A stretch of 64,000 nt of DNA from Lagopus muta (Eukaryota > Chordata > Aves > Galliformes > Phasianidae). The position numbers and the translations under genes are program-made. The stretch lies in NCBI RefSeq assembly GCF_023343835.1, contig NC_064437.1, positions 50,852,972-50,916,971 on the forward strand, in the 5' to 3' direction. The notes under the pieces were generated by a model. It ran no database searches. It was not told where the DNA came from and saw only the letters and a list, made by a program, of their open reading frames with translations. Positions within the stretch are counted from its first letter, which is position 1. Every line of letters begins with the position of its first letter. This document shows positions 1-30,301 of this stretch, piece by piece.

Positions 1-115
1 GCATAATTTCTTAATCTGGAATTGAATAAGAAATGAATAAGACCTGTAAACAATTTGTGGTTTATTTGGAACTTTTGTGTTGATTGCTGTAAGCAGAAGA
101 TTCATGCAAACATAC

Positions 116-19020
<18,905 letters not shown>

Positions 19021-20229
19021 TTTTGCTGGATTGTTCTTAGGATTTCTTTCAGAACTTCATCACCATCAAAGCAGAAGTGGTAGCAAGAAGTACTAACTTG
19101 GTACTAGTAAGAAAACAGTACTTTGTACATACTGTACAAAGGCATAGTACATTCACCTTCCTCTGTGACTTCCAAGCCTTCTGAAACTCTTGAGATATGA
19201 CAGAAGGCACTGGCTTAGTGTCTTCTTAGTGTGAGATCTTGGAGACTGCTAATTAAAGAGATGTCAGGACACTAAACCCCTAAGCATTCTTAGCTCATAA
19301 ATCCCAAAGGAGTCATTTTAGTATTTGAAACTAGCCAATGAATTCTTAGACCTTATCAAATTGACTGAGATGTAGATGTAGTCTTGTAAGTTTTCTCATT
19401 CACTTGCAGTGGGTAAATTCAACTATACACCCAACATTTTCCATTGAAACTTAATTCCAGGAACTCCACTTAGATGCTACATTGTACATGTGCACAGACA
19501 TTTACACGTGTATTTGTGAGAGGTGCTTAAAGAGAGAAAAACAGAATGTTACAGATTTTTTTTAATTGTAAAATTTGTTTTTCCTTCATTAAGTCAAGAG
19601 ATGATTGAATTTATATTACTAAAAGTGAATAACTACCAAGTTATATATGCATAAAATGCATGAAATCCTAACGACTTTAAACAGTCTGAGCTTGGCCATG
19701 TCATTTACACAGGTAAAGATGAAATAAAGGAATGAGGATATGCTTAAGCACAAACAGATATGATTTCTATGTAAATGTTTGGTTGTTTTTTTTTTTTCAA
19801 AAATTATTAATCTAAATGAAATTGTGAAATCAGAAAATGGCTTGAATACAAGATTGAGTTCAGAATCCAACAAAATTCTTAGTCTATAAGCACAAATGAC
19901 TAAATAGGGTTCTTCAAGCAATGCGGTTTCTTTTGTTCTTTCTTCAGAAAAAGTGGGTGATCTCTGCTCTCTTAATTGGCAGAAAAAATGGTAATAACTG
20001 ACAGATACCGTGTGGAGAGGGAACCTTGAGATTGGTTGTAGTTTTATGGTATATTTGAAGTTTCCTACCATTGGGAGTTTGTAATTGCTCATGTGGATTT
20101 TCTGTAAAGGGGAGGTGCAAAGAAGATGCAGGCAGGCTCTTTCTAGTGGGGCCCAGTGACAGGACAAAAACCAATGTTCCGTCAGTATATTTGGAAACAC
20201 TCCTTTCACTGTGGAGGTGACAATCACCA

Positions 20230-20460
20230 GGGAAGGCTCAGGTTGGATATTAGGAAAAATTTCTTCTCTGAAAGAGCAGTCAGGTGCTGGAACAGGCTGC
20301 CCAGGGAGGTGGTTGAGTAACTGTCCCTGGAGGTGTCCAAGAAATGTTTAGATGTGGTACTAGGAGACATGGTTTAGCAGGGGAATATTGATGGTAGGTG
20401 AATGGTTGGACTAGATGAGCCTGGAGGTCTTTTCCAACCTTGGTGTTTCTGAGTCTATGA
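20230..20460 (+). mobile_element. CR1 LINE 3' end upstream of PDE6C
   Basis: Sense-strand CR1 3' sequence. It includes GGTTGGATATTAGGAAAAAT, ACAGGCTGCCCAGGGAGGTGG, CCCTGGAGGTGTCCAAGAAA and GGTCTTTTCCAACCTTGGTG, ending near 20460. The start lies about 1.2 kb upstream of the PDE6C start codon. The copy is well preserved relative to the others here. Confidence 0.93.
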
Positions 20461-23400
20461 ACTGATGTGGCAGGTTGCCTGGTGAGGATTTGGAGTCTCC
20501 CTCCTTGGACATATTCAAATTAAACAGAATGCTTGGATAGAGGTACCTTTCAGCATAAACCATTTTGTAAATGGAAAAGAAATGTTGAAAATTGTAGTTG
20601 ATTTAAGGGCTAACATCCGCTGGAGCAGATACAGATACCAGCAGAGCAGCAGAGCTGCAATATAATTCATCTTGGTTTATCTTTTTTGCTTGTTTGTTTG
20701 TTTCTGGTATCTACGTTGATCAAGAAGAACAAAAAGAGATTCTTGGTATAAGAAAAATAGATCATATGTTTTTTGGCAATTCTTAATTTGAGAGGAATAA
20801 TTATCAAGGTACAACTTTATCTTAATGTTATCTGTGATATTACCATTTTTGTGCATACAATGGCATGTCACAAATATTTCACAACAATAGTAGTCTTCAT
20901 TAGAAACTCCTTCATAATTCATCTTCAGATTGACAATGTATCTCACAATAGTTGGTCTATTAGCTGCATCAGGCATAGTTTCAGTATGGGTACCTTCACA
21001 GTACTCTAGAAACTGGAGATTTTTAAGGAGTTACATAATTATACATTTGATTAAAAATGCATTGTGCATTGTATGTGTTGTTTCACTTAGATCCTTAAAA
21101 GTGCAGATTCACGTTATCTTCTGGTTCTGCCTCAAGCCACGTGGATTTTTTTGTCATCCTTTTGTTAACTAGAAGATTTCTGAATTTTGTTTCTTTGTTT
21201 CAGCTTAACCAGGGCACAAATATGGTTTCTTTGTGTTATGAAATGGTGTGTACACACAATAACACAAACACATAAGTATTATAGTTTTAAAAACATTTGT
21301 ATTGATTTCTTTTCTGGTTTTGTAAAAGTCAACCTTTAGTAAGCTATCTAGCAATTTCATTATCATGTGTGCTCATCTTTTAAAATATAGAACACATTGG
21401 ATTGCTTATCATGATTCCACTACATCTAAATCACAACTGATGATAAATTACTCTATTTGTACTTTGAGTTGACAACCTGTATTTTAATTAGCCTTTTCTG
21501 TATATGAGCTGATAAACTTTCTTTGTAAAAAAGTATTTCAGATGTACCAGAATTATGTAATCTTTCTTAAATAATCATCTCTTTATTTTTTCCTCTTAAT
21601 TAAGACTCACTCTTAGAATTGCACTCTTATTCTGTTAAGTGTTGTGAAATGTCATGTAAAGAAGTATTAGAATCTGGTAGAAGTTCTTAATGAAGTTTAT
21701 GTTTGGAAGAGGGCTAAGTTGGCTTTTTTCAGTAATTGTTAAATTAAGTCATGATATGTTTCATACTGAACTCTATGTACGTATTGATTAATCCTGAATA
21801 TTAAGACTGTGCAGGAATAAGGCATTTGTTTTCTGTTCCAGCTTCTCTATTCTCATATTCCACAATATTGAATATTAGGTTTTTAGTAATGCAGGTTCAC
21901 ACTTGTATTTAAGATTATTTTGAAAATATGTTTGGTATGATTTCTTGCACTAAGGTCAATAATACCAGCTTTTAAGGAAATGCATTTTAATTTAGGGTCT
22001 GTTTTATGCATAGATGTTTAACGTTGGCAGCTAATCTTGCGTTATCATTTTCACTGAACTTTTCAAGGCAAAGCTAATATACGTTTGGCCTTTATTTTTG
22101 TCCATGCTGAGGTGGTTTCAGTTTAAAAACATAACGGTGTTATATTTTTGCAAATTGTTTTAGTTGTAGAGAATACTGAAAGCATATGTACGTTGTGATT
22201 TTAATATACGTGGTGCATACATTTTCCTTTGATGTTCACATTCACTACAGAAATCAAAACTATTTATGGAATAGTTCTTAGTAGTAGACCATTGCTGAGC
22301 CCTTGTGATACATGGAAACTCCTAAGAAGGATAACTGGGAGACATGTTATTTAAATAGAAGCAAGTAGCACGTAAAAGTCTAAGGTATTTATAAGGTTTC
22401 CAGCTCAGTGTTTGCGTCTCAGTGTATCTATCTGTCTTTATAGCAGTTACTATGGTTAATTCAGTTTCAGAAGAAATACAGATCAGATGTGCTTATTTCA
22501 GTTGCATGGATTTCTGTGTGGATGATTTTGTGCCACTATTGGCATACAGGAGAAAATATAGTTCAGAAATATTGTTTCTAAATGACTGGGTTATTTATCC
22601 GATAGCTACCTATCCTATAGGTATTTACAGTCAGTACTGTGTGCCCCTAACAAAGACAGTTTTTGGCACTAAAATGGTTTGGTATCACTGATCTGGTACA
22701 AAACAATATCAACTTTTATGTTTCCTTTAAAATAATTCTCTAAGGGAAAAAGTAATCTTAAAAATTCCAACAGTAAAAATAGTAAATTATCTACTTTTTC
22801 TGTATTGACTGCAGATTTTCACGATGCCTTAAATCAAGAATTAGCTTTCATGTTTCATTACACAAATAGTCAACAGGGATTTGCAGCCTCTCAGGGGAGT
22901 TCATGGAGTCCAGTCTAGCATGAAGGAGTTAGCTTGGTCTGCTGGATGCCCTCTAGATTTGACCATGGTGGGTTCCTTGCTAGCTTGGCTTGAATTTGAG
23001 TGTATGGACTAAGCAAAGGACAGCCTTTTGATCTTCATTTCATCCACTTTTGCACTTTTTCCTTGGTGATCTCAGATTACCTGACCAATTTTAAATTTGT
23101 TTCTCACCAGTGAAATGGAATCAGTTTGTGTACAGTTACAGCAATGCTGCAGCAGATAATTGGCCTACTTGTGGGGAAGGCTTAGGAAACTGTTACGCAT
23201 ACAGAAGTATTCTTAAAGGTATTCATTCAATTATTTTTTGTATCATCAGTACATCATTGTTAAAGTTCTATGGGGTGTCTGAGAGTTTTGCAAGAACAAA
23301 CAATTCTGACAGCTGACGACTAAAGACTATATCAAAAAGGAGTTAAAATATTTTGCAGAGGAATTATATTCATTTTTCCTATTTAAATCTAATGCTTTCC

Positions 23401-25114
23401 TTTCCTCTCTTAGCATGTAAGTTGTATGTTCATTTATCTAATCTAAGAAGTATTTGAACATATAATAAATCTAAATCCTGAAGAGCTATGAGATGATATA
23501 ATAATTTTAAAGGCAGTATGAGAAAATCTCACTTTTTTTTCTTACTGCTCTTACAGGCACAAATACCACAAATACTGATTTGCTCAAAACAGCATCAAAG
23601 GTAGGCAGCTATTGGATAAACAATTGCAAAGCTTTCACTGTGAAGAAGTCTTACAAGAAAACAGAGCTACTATGATGTATTAAAAAGAGAGGTATTTAAT
23701 TGATAAACCATTTCTCTCTATTGCCCAGAAAATGTTTTCTGAAGGCAGTTCTCTGAATCATTTTTTTGTTATTCAGTACTCTGGACAACAACCTCCCAGT
23801 GAATGCTTTCCTGGTTATTCATTATAGAATTTAACTGAAGGCAGGAAAACAAATTGGATAATTGGGGAACAGTTGTTCCTTAATTATCATTTTATTATTA
23901 TTATTTTTTGGTATTTAATGTTGACTGTGAGTTGCTTTTGGTTATTATCTCCTGTATAAACACAAATTGTTTATTACAGTCAGTATCATCCTAAAGCTCC
24001 TGAAAAGAATTCAATCATTATAATTACACTGTAGGTTATGGTGCTATGCCACAATTACTTCCTATGTGTAACATTTGTAGAGCACAGTGCTCACATTAAT
24101 TTAAAGATTAATAATAAATGATAAAAATAATAAAAATAAAATTAGAGAGCTGATTGAGAGGTTTCCCACACTTTGCATGCTAATTACCAGCTCCATTCCC
24201 TGAACAGCTGCTTTTCCACTCATCAGAAAGAAACACCAAATACAGGGTTTACCCACCATGTGCCATCCCTGTGGTCTGCGTCATAGATAAGCCACGTGTA
24301 GCTTAATGACAGTAAACCTGCTCAAACCCAGATTTAACTTGTATGGGAGCTTTTGGTGTTTTACACTCTTTATTGAATGGTCACATACAGCAGCCAAATA
24401 TTTCCCTTTCCCTCTGAGAAGACATCTTCCTCTATCCCTCTGATAATTCCACAATGCTTTCACAAGCAAGCATGGCTGCAACTATATGCTAAAAACTATT
24501 AAATATCCTGGTTTGCTACTGTTGACAGGCACCTGCTTCCAAAGCTAGATGTAGCTACTGCTGGCACCAGGCATGTATTTACACTGTAAAATATTTGGAG
24601 CAGAAAGTTAAGAGTAATGAAAATGACAAGGAAAACATAGCTGCTGGCATGTAGTTCCCCAGCCTGAAAGCTGGCCAGCGCACTGGGGATTAATACCCTT
24701 CTCTTTACATCTGTGCTCTCCTCTAAGCTCTTTAAAGACACGTGAACAGGGCTTGCATTTACATCGTCACTGCAGGACAGCGTTCATTAAGTCTAGGAGG
24801 GTTCATTTGCCTCAGACAGAGCAGTGTCCTTAGCAATTAAGCCTTATTGAGCAGACATCTTCTATGATTTTGTAATTCCAATTCAAACCAAATTGGACCT
24901 ACTTAATTAAATCTCTAGATTCTTCTCTCCAAAAATTCCACTAGTCTTGTATCATAACACAGTGTATTCATGAATCCATATCTAACATGGATTCGCATCT
25001 AAATAAGCAAGGATACAGATTTTTGAATTTTTTTTAATTTGTTTTTGTGGTGTCTCTGAAGATCTCTAACAAAAGGATCATACAAAAGACAGTTCTAAAA
25101 TGGCAGCATCTTCC

Positions 25115-25880
25115 CTTGTTGCTGTGTGATATTAACTTGATTTTGTCTCCTTCCAAGTAAATTTCTGAGTAGGCTTAAGTCTGTCCTCCTGATACCCAGG
25201 GTTCTTATCCTGCTATCTGTTCTGCATTCACCGGGACCTAGACTCCAGCACCTCATGTTCACTGCCAGAGCTGCCCCCATACTTCACATCAACAACCAAT
25301 TCTTCCTTATTTGTAATGATCAGGTCCGGCAGAGTGTTTACTCTCATTGTTTCTTTAGTCATGTGTGTCAGGAGATGATAGTCAACACACTTCAGCCCCC
25401 CTGCCCTGGATTGCTTGTGCCTTGCTGTGTTATCCTTCCAACAGAAATCAGTCATTGATCAGTGGTCCTTCTCAGTGAGGACCAGTGCCAACAAAAGTGA
25501 GCCTTCTTACAGCAGTTGGAAGAAAATGTCTGTGGTAGACACCCAGCATGTAACTCATGTTGGCCTGCCCTCTAAGCCTAATACAGAGGCTTTCAGCTGG
25601 CTCATCATCTGTTCCAGGACAGAGCTACATCCATCCTCACTGCTTCCTCACGTGAATAATAAGTCACCCTCCTTGCCACAGTGGCCTGGCCTTCCTTCAG
25701 AGCTTGCAGCCATCACTCCAGCTGTGTGAGCTACCTTGCAACATTCCTCATTCCTTCTACCTGCTCCATGTGCTGCATGCGTCAGTGTACAAGTAGGTAA
25801 GAGAGGTGCTCAGTCATGCTGATTTCACAGAGATCTGAGAGCTCCTCCACAACAGTGTCCTGTAGGCATTCCTTTATTTC
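25115..25880 (-). mobile_element. Internal CR1 LINE fragment: ORF2 endonuclease domain
   Basis: Minus-strand translation shows CR1-type endonuclease signatures. One frame around 25290-25450 has FCWKDNTARHKQSR and DLIITNKEELVVDVK. Another, around 25115-25240, continues as RTLGIRRTDLSLLRNLLGRR, so at least one frameshift has occurred. Upstream in the element (25450-25880 on the plus strand) the DNA still follows the CR1 consensus, for example TGTTGGCCTGCCCTCTAAGC and TGCGTCAGTGTACAAG. No CR1 3' end adjoins it, so this is an internal piece rather than the usual 5'-truncated tail. It is dead as a retrotransposon. Boundaries are approximate. Confidence 0.85.
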
Positions 25881-28800
25881 TGAGCATACACTTTGATTTT
25901 AATCTTGTATCTGATTTTGAGGCTCTCCAATCCATCCTATGGCACTTTCTTACCATCAGTCCACCCACCTCTCTGGATTATTGGTGTCATCCCTTCCCAC
26001 ATCACTTGGCCAGCATGCTGGCAGAGATATCTGGGCATCTTTGTTTCAAGTTTATTTTCATCTTAGTACTACATCTAGAAAAATATTTTGATTCAGAATC
26101 ACAATCCCTGCAAAGGTTTGGTGAGGAGAATAAAGCTACTACTTTGAACTAGGTTTGCTTAAATACTGTTTATAAAGAGTCCAGTGTAAATATACTCCTT
26201 CAAGCAGAGTATCACATCACTTAAATTACAAAAACATGTAGCACACAGTCTATTATAGTACAAAGACCAGTATTTTCAATTTGATTCTGTCCTTGACCTC
26301 TGTACTCAGACTGCCACCAAGGGGAAAAACTGTGATGGTGACAGTGTACATAGCTGTCCCTACAAAGTACACTGAGCTCCTTGGCTCAGCTCACACCATT
26401 TGTTGTCATTTGTTTATGTAAGCTTAGTTCCACAACGCTGTGTCTGCACTTGAATTCACTGCATAGAGCGCTTATTCATTCCCCTGCAAATTGTTGGATA
26501 CCCATGTTTGTGGATTGTGCTCTATAAATAAACAACCATAGGAAGACAGCAGGAAGCAACCGGTGCACAGTCTGGTTGGAAATGGCTACTCCGTTGCTTA
26601 CTACCAGTTGACTGAGTTGGCTTTTTCCTTAAAACTGATTTATCCTTGTGACCACAACTAAAATTCTAGTTCTCTAAACATTAAAAGCTTCAGCATTGCA
26701 GAGTTGAAAAAATGTTTTAAATAATAATTTGACTCATACTACTTTTTATTATGCAGTCATAGATTAAACTAAGATAGCTCCTACAATAAAAGCTTTTTTC
26801 TGCCATTTCTGTTGAAAATCTCAGCTTTTCTGTGCATTTTCTGTTGCTATTCCTAATGGAAAATGTTACAGAAATTCACAGCCTATTAATGTAGAAAAAA
26901 ACTTTAGCTGCAAAATCACTGTCACAAGCTAACCCCTTTGCTGGCCTCTTGGAAAATTCAAAGGTAGAAGGTTTCCTCCCTCTTCAATTAAGTACAGTTC
27001 CAATAAGTACACACCTGATTTTAAAAATCTTCCTGTAATATTCAAAATATGCTGCCAGTTTCAAACATCAGAATGGGAAGTCATATATGATGTTTATCAA
27101 GCCTGGCAGCTTAGCACAATATGCTTTACATTAGAGGTTATTCTCATGTTTATGTGTTACTGATATTTTAATTTTTTAAATTTAATTGTCTCTGATTTCG
27201 CAGAACCCAGCAATCCTTTGACGTCACCGATTTGATCTATGCACATTGATTTCAGAATCAATTGAAATTCTTGCCCAAATTCTGTTCCTTTCTGTTTACA
27301 TGAGAAGTACAAATCTGCAAGACCTGTATCAGGCTTCCACAGATGTGGATGAGGATCGCTTGCTGGCATCATTTCTAAACCAAACTCATTTCCCAAGTTG
27401 ATCCACATGATTATTAACCAAGGCAAGGTTTAAGCTGTTTACATAGTTGTGCTGGCATAGCTACCTCTGTTAGGACTGAGAAAAAATTCACCCTTGAATT
27501 GCCATAATGATGTTAGTCTGTGAGCAACCTTCCATCCTTCCTGCATTACTCTCCTGATTGGGGTATAATTGACTTAGCAGAGGAGCCTTATTGCCTAAAA
27601 CTCGTGTCTCGTTGAACCAGCTAAGTGCTTTAGCTGTAGCTCCAAAAAGACTTCATTAATATAAGCAGTCTCAACCGGGCAGAGATGGAAGTATAGCTAA
27701 GTTATAATTACAATTACAAGATGAGTTGCCAAATATTGCAGAGGTCACTGGAGGTACACAGATTAAAAAAAAATGCTGTGCCATGCCTAACACAAAACAC
27801 TATGCTTCTGATTTACTTTTGTTGAAGACCTCAGACTAATTTAAGAGACTGTGATGTCTCTCACACACATGAATTGATCTTATTAAAAATTACTGGCAGA
27901 AGTTAATTTTTATTTTGGTGAAATTTGGGTTGGTGTCCTGTCTGTTTCCAACAACATGCAGTAAGTATCATAAGACTAGTGACCTAGATTTTTCAGATGC
28001 AGCCAAATTTCTTCCAATTTTAATTCTTTTGGGTATGGGACAATAGAGTCCTTTGAAAACATTTACCATAGATTTTTCATGACTTGTTGTGACATCATTG
28101 TGTTATTGACAAAGCTTTTTCGGTATAGATGTGATCCTGAAGGAACCTTTTTGGGAATATAACGCTGTGTACAGGTTTTGAAGAGAACAAAATTAAGAGA
28201 AATAAGAGCATTTCCCAAATCGGCAGGGAATTAAGAAAAATTTTTTTCTTTGGTTTGAAAGAAAATTTATATGTGACCAATTATTTTTTTTTACTATCAG
28301 TTCTGTGACACTGAAAGAAGAAAATCTGTATTGATTTTGATCTTATAAATGGGATTAATGCATGTATTAAAACTACTGTATGTTTTGTGAAAGCTTTGTA
28401 AAAATCTCTCTAGATAGATGGCATCGCCATTGATAGATGCTGGGGTGAGGTTTTGAAAGCTGCATTCAAGGTGTAGGTTTCTGTTGCTCCTCAGTCTGAG
28501 TGGAAAGTAGCAAACTTGAAATCTCAGTTTAAAAATGGAAATATTGGCCTTTTGAAAGACTACTCTTGAAAGTTTTAAGACAATATCAACTGACTTTTCT
28601 GTGTTTCTTGTGTTAAATCTGGTCTTTAGTTCAAAAAGAAGTGTAATATTATATATAATAAAGAGTCTGTTGATATTTAGGGAATTAAAGTCTTCAAAGT
28701 AATTTTGGAGCAGCCAAAGACATCTGATGTTTGAGGAAGTGAACAGAAATACATTGCTATCTGTGCAACAAGATTCCAGTACAAAGCAGAAAAGAAAGAA

Positions 28801-29845
28801 CAACAGATAAACAAGCAGTCTGTGTCACTGTTTTCATTACATGTGAAAAAAATTGTTAAGGGCAGTTACAGTAAAAAGTTTGATATTTTTTGAATGTGCA
28901 AGACAAATAGAAGTTTAAGGAGCGTTTTTGGAAAATATCATGCTGAATAAACTGCTTTATTTCTATGTAGATGCTACTATTGAAATATTTGTATGCTTCA
29001 TTGATGTCTCCATATTTGAATTATATTTTTGATTAATTCTTAAAATAATGAACACAGACCCTCAATTAGTAGAATTCTGCCTTTATTCTTTCAAAACTGG
29101 ATGTGAAATAAGTAGGTAATAAGTTCTCTTGATAATGATAATTCCTCTCCTGCTCTGGTTACATATCTAGAAAATAATTAACAGGTTTTCTCTAATGCTT
29201 CCTACAGATGTTGAAACTATAGTACAAATATTGACTGAGAGGCAGCAAAATTTGCTTGGACTGGAGAAAAAAAATAATGGTTTATACAACCAAGTTTGCC
29301 AAAAACAAAATAGAAATTCTGGAAGCTCTGATTTACAGTTGTTGTCAAGGGGGCCAAATGTGTGTAAATGCATTCACATATTTGCAGAATACACACGTCC
29401 CATCACCTTCAAGGCTCCACATAAGAGTGTTCTGGTTTCCAGATATTTTGCAGGGCTCCAGCTCCTGTCCTGAAGAGCTGGGCATGAGGTGGCTTTGGGT
29501 TGTCCTTTGGTTACATGAGGGAACCCATTGTAGGGATCTGAAGTGACTCTGGAATGAGCAGGATTTCAAAGATGTTAGCAGAAACTTGCAAGTATGATGT
29601 TTTCCTATGTTTATCAGTGAAAGAGAGGAAAGGAATTTGGGGAGGAGATAGAGGAAACAAGCCTGCACCTTGTGACTGGGTTGAGCATATTGGGTAAGAA
29701 GGACTTTGGACAGCAGTGTGTACAATAGCAGAGAAGGTGGAGGCAACTGGCTCTCCTGCTGTGAGAAGATGGGGTGGTTTTCCTTCCCTTTGTCCTCGCC
29801 ACATATGTGCACACCCCTACCCCCACAGTGAGAGCTCTGCCTTTT

Positions 29846-30052
29846 GAGTTAGGTCAAAACAGAGCCGCTTCTGATCCTAGAGATGCTTGGCTAAAGATAA
29901 GGGTCAAAGACCACTGGAGCCCATGGATGTTATGCAAGGGGCTATTGTGAATGGGGCCCAGACTGCAGCCTTCATCAACCTGCCTCCCTGCTCCCCCTCC
30001 AATGCTGGCTTTGTTCCTCAGGGGGTTGCGAAAGCCTCAGGACTACATAAAG
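29846..30052 (+). promoter_or_regulatory. RBP4: RBP4 promoter: TATA-like box with upstream liver-type motif cluster
   Basis: A TATA-like ACATAAAG lies at 30045-30052, about 60 bases before the donor at 30112/30113 that closes the presumed 5' UTR exon. Upstream are TTGCGAAA at about 30026-30033 (C/EBP-like), GGGTCAAAGACCA at 29901-29913 (a DR1 or HNF4-type site, one base from the HNF4 core CAAAGTCCA), AGATAAG at 29895-29901 (GATA-type, touching the DR1), and AGGTCA near 29850. RBP4 is mainly made in hepatocytes, so HNF4 and C/EBP control would fit, but factor binding is inferred from motifs only. Confidence 0.6.
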
Positions 30053-30075
30053 CATTCCCTGTCCGAACGTCCTGG

Positions 30076-30112
30076 CCACTGCCACCAAGACAGAGCTCTC
30101 CTGAGGCTGCAG
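30076..30112 (+). other. RBP4: RBP4 5' untranslated exon 1 (start approximate)
   Basis: A good donor, GCTGCAG followed by GTAGGG, ends at 30112. It pairs with the acceptor TTGCTGCAG before 30295. RBP4 genes have a short non-coding first exon. The transcription start is placed about 25-30 bases after the TATA-like box and is only an estimate. The intron would be 182 bases. Confidence 0.55.
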
Positions 30113-30301
30113 GTAGGGGTGCTGTCTGTAAGGGATCTGCTGGAGTGGGCTGGGGGCAACTGGGGACCTTTCCTGCAGGTGCATCAGGAAAGCTGCACAA
30201 TGTCCTGGGGACTTGTTGGGGCAGCTCTCCTCTCTTCCCTGAGAGTTGATGGAGGCCATTTCTGATGTTGTTTGCCTCTTTGCTGTTGCTGCAGGGACAG
30301 A

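Larger units (their letters stand above)
19021..30044. other. PDE6C-RBP4 intergenic region
   Basis: Both flanking promoters face inward, so the two genes are transcribed away from each other. Contents are the PDE6C 5' flank with no clear TATA box (a homeodomain-type TAATTA sits at 19250-19255), the CR1 3' end at 20.2-20.5 kb, the CR1 endonuclease fragment at 25.1-25.9 kb, and the RBP4 promoter at its right end. The rest (21-25 kb and 26-29.8 kb) is AT-rich DNA in which I recognise no gene, RNA or repeat. Confidence 0.75.

Noticed and set aside
19619-20227. 202-codon open frame on the minus strand just upstream of PDE6C
   Set aside because: No recognisable domain, AT-rich low-complexity translation, and no splice or promoter context. 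Its length is compatible with chance in 64 kb read in six frames.
27157-27426. 89-codon minus-strand open frame between PDE6C and RBP4
   Set aside because: The composition looks more protein-like than its neighbours, but there is no recognisable family and no flanking exon signals.
28297-28803. 168-codon open frame on the minus strand between PDE6C and RBP4
   Set aside because: The translation is low complexity and hydrophobic with no motif. It shows no codon pattern or neighbouring exon structure of a gene.
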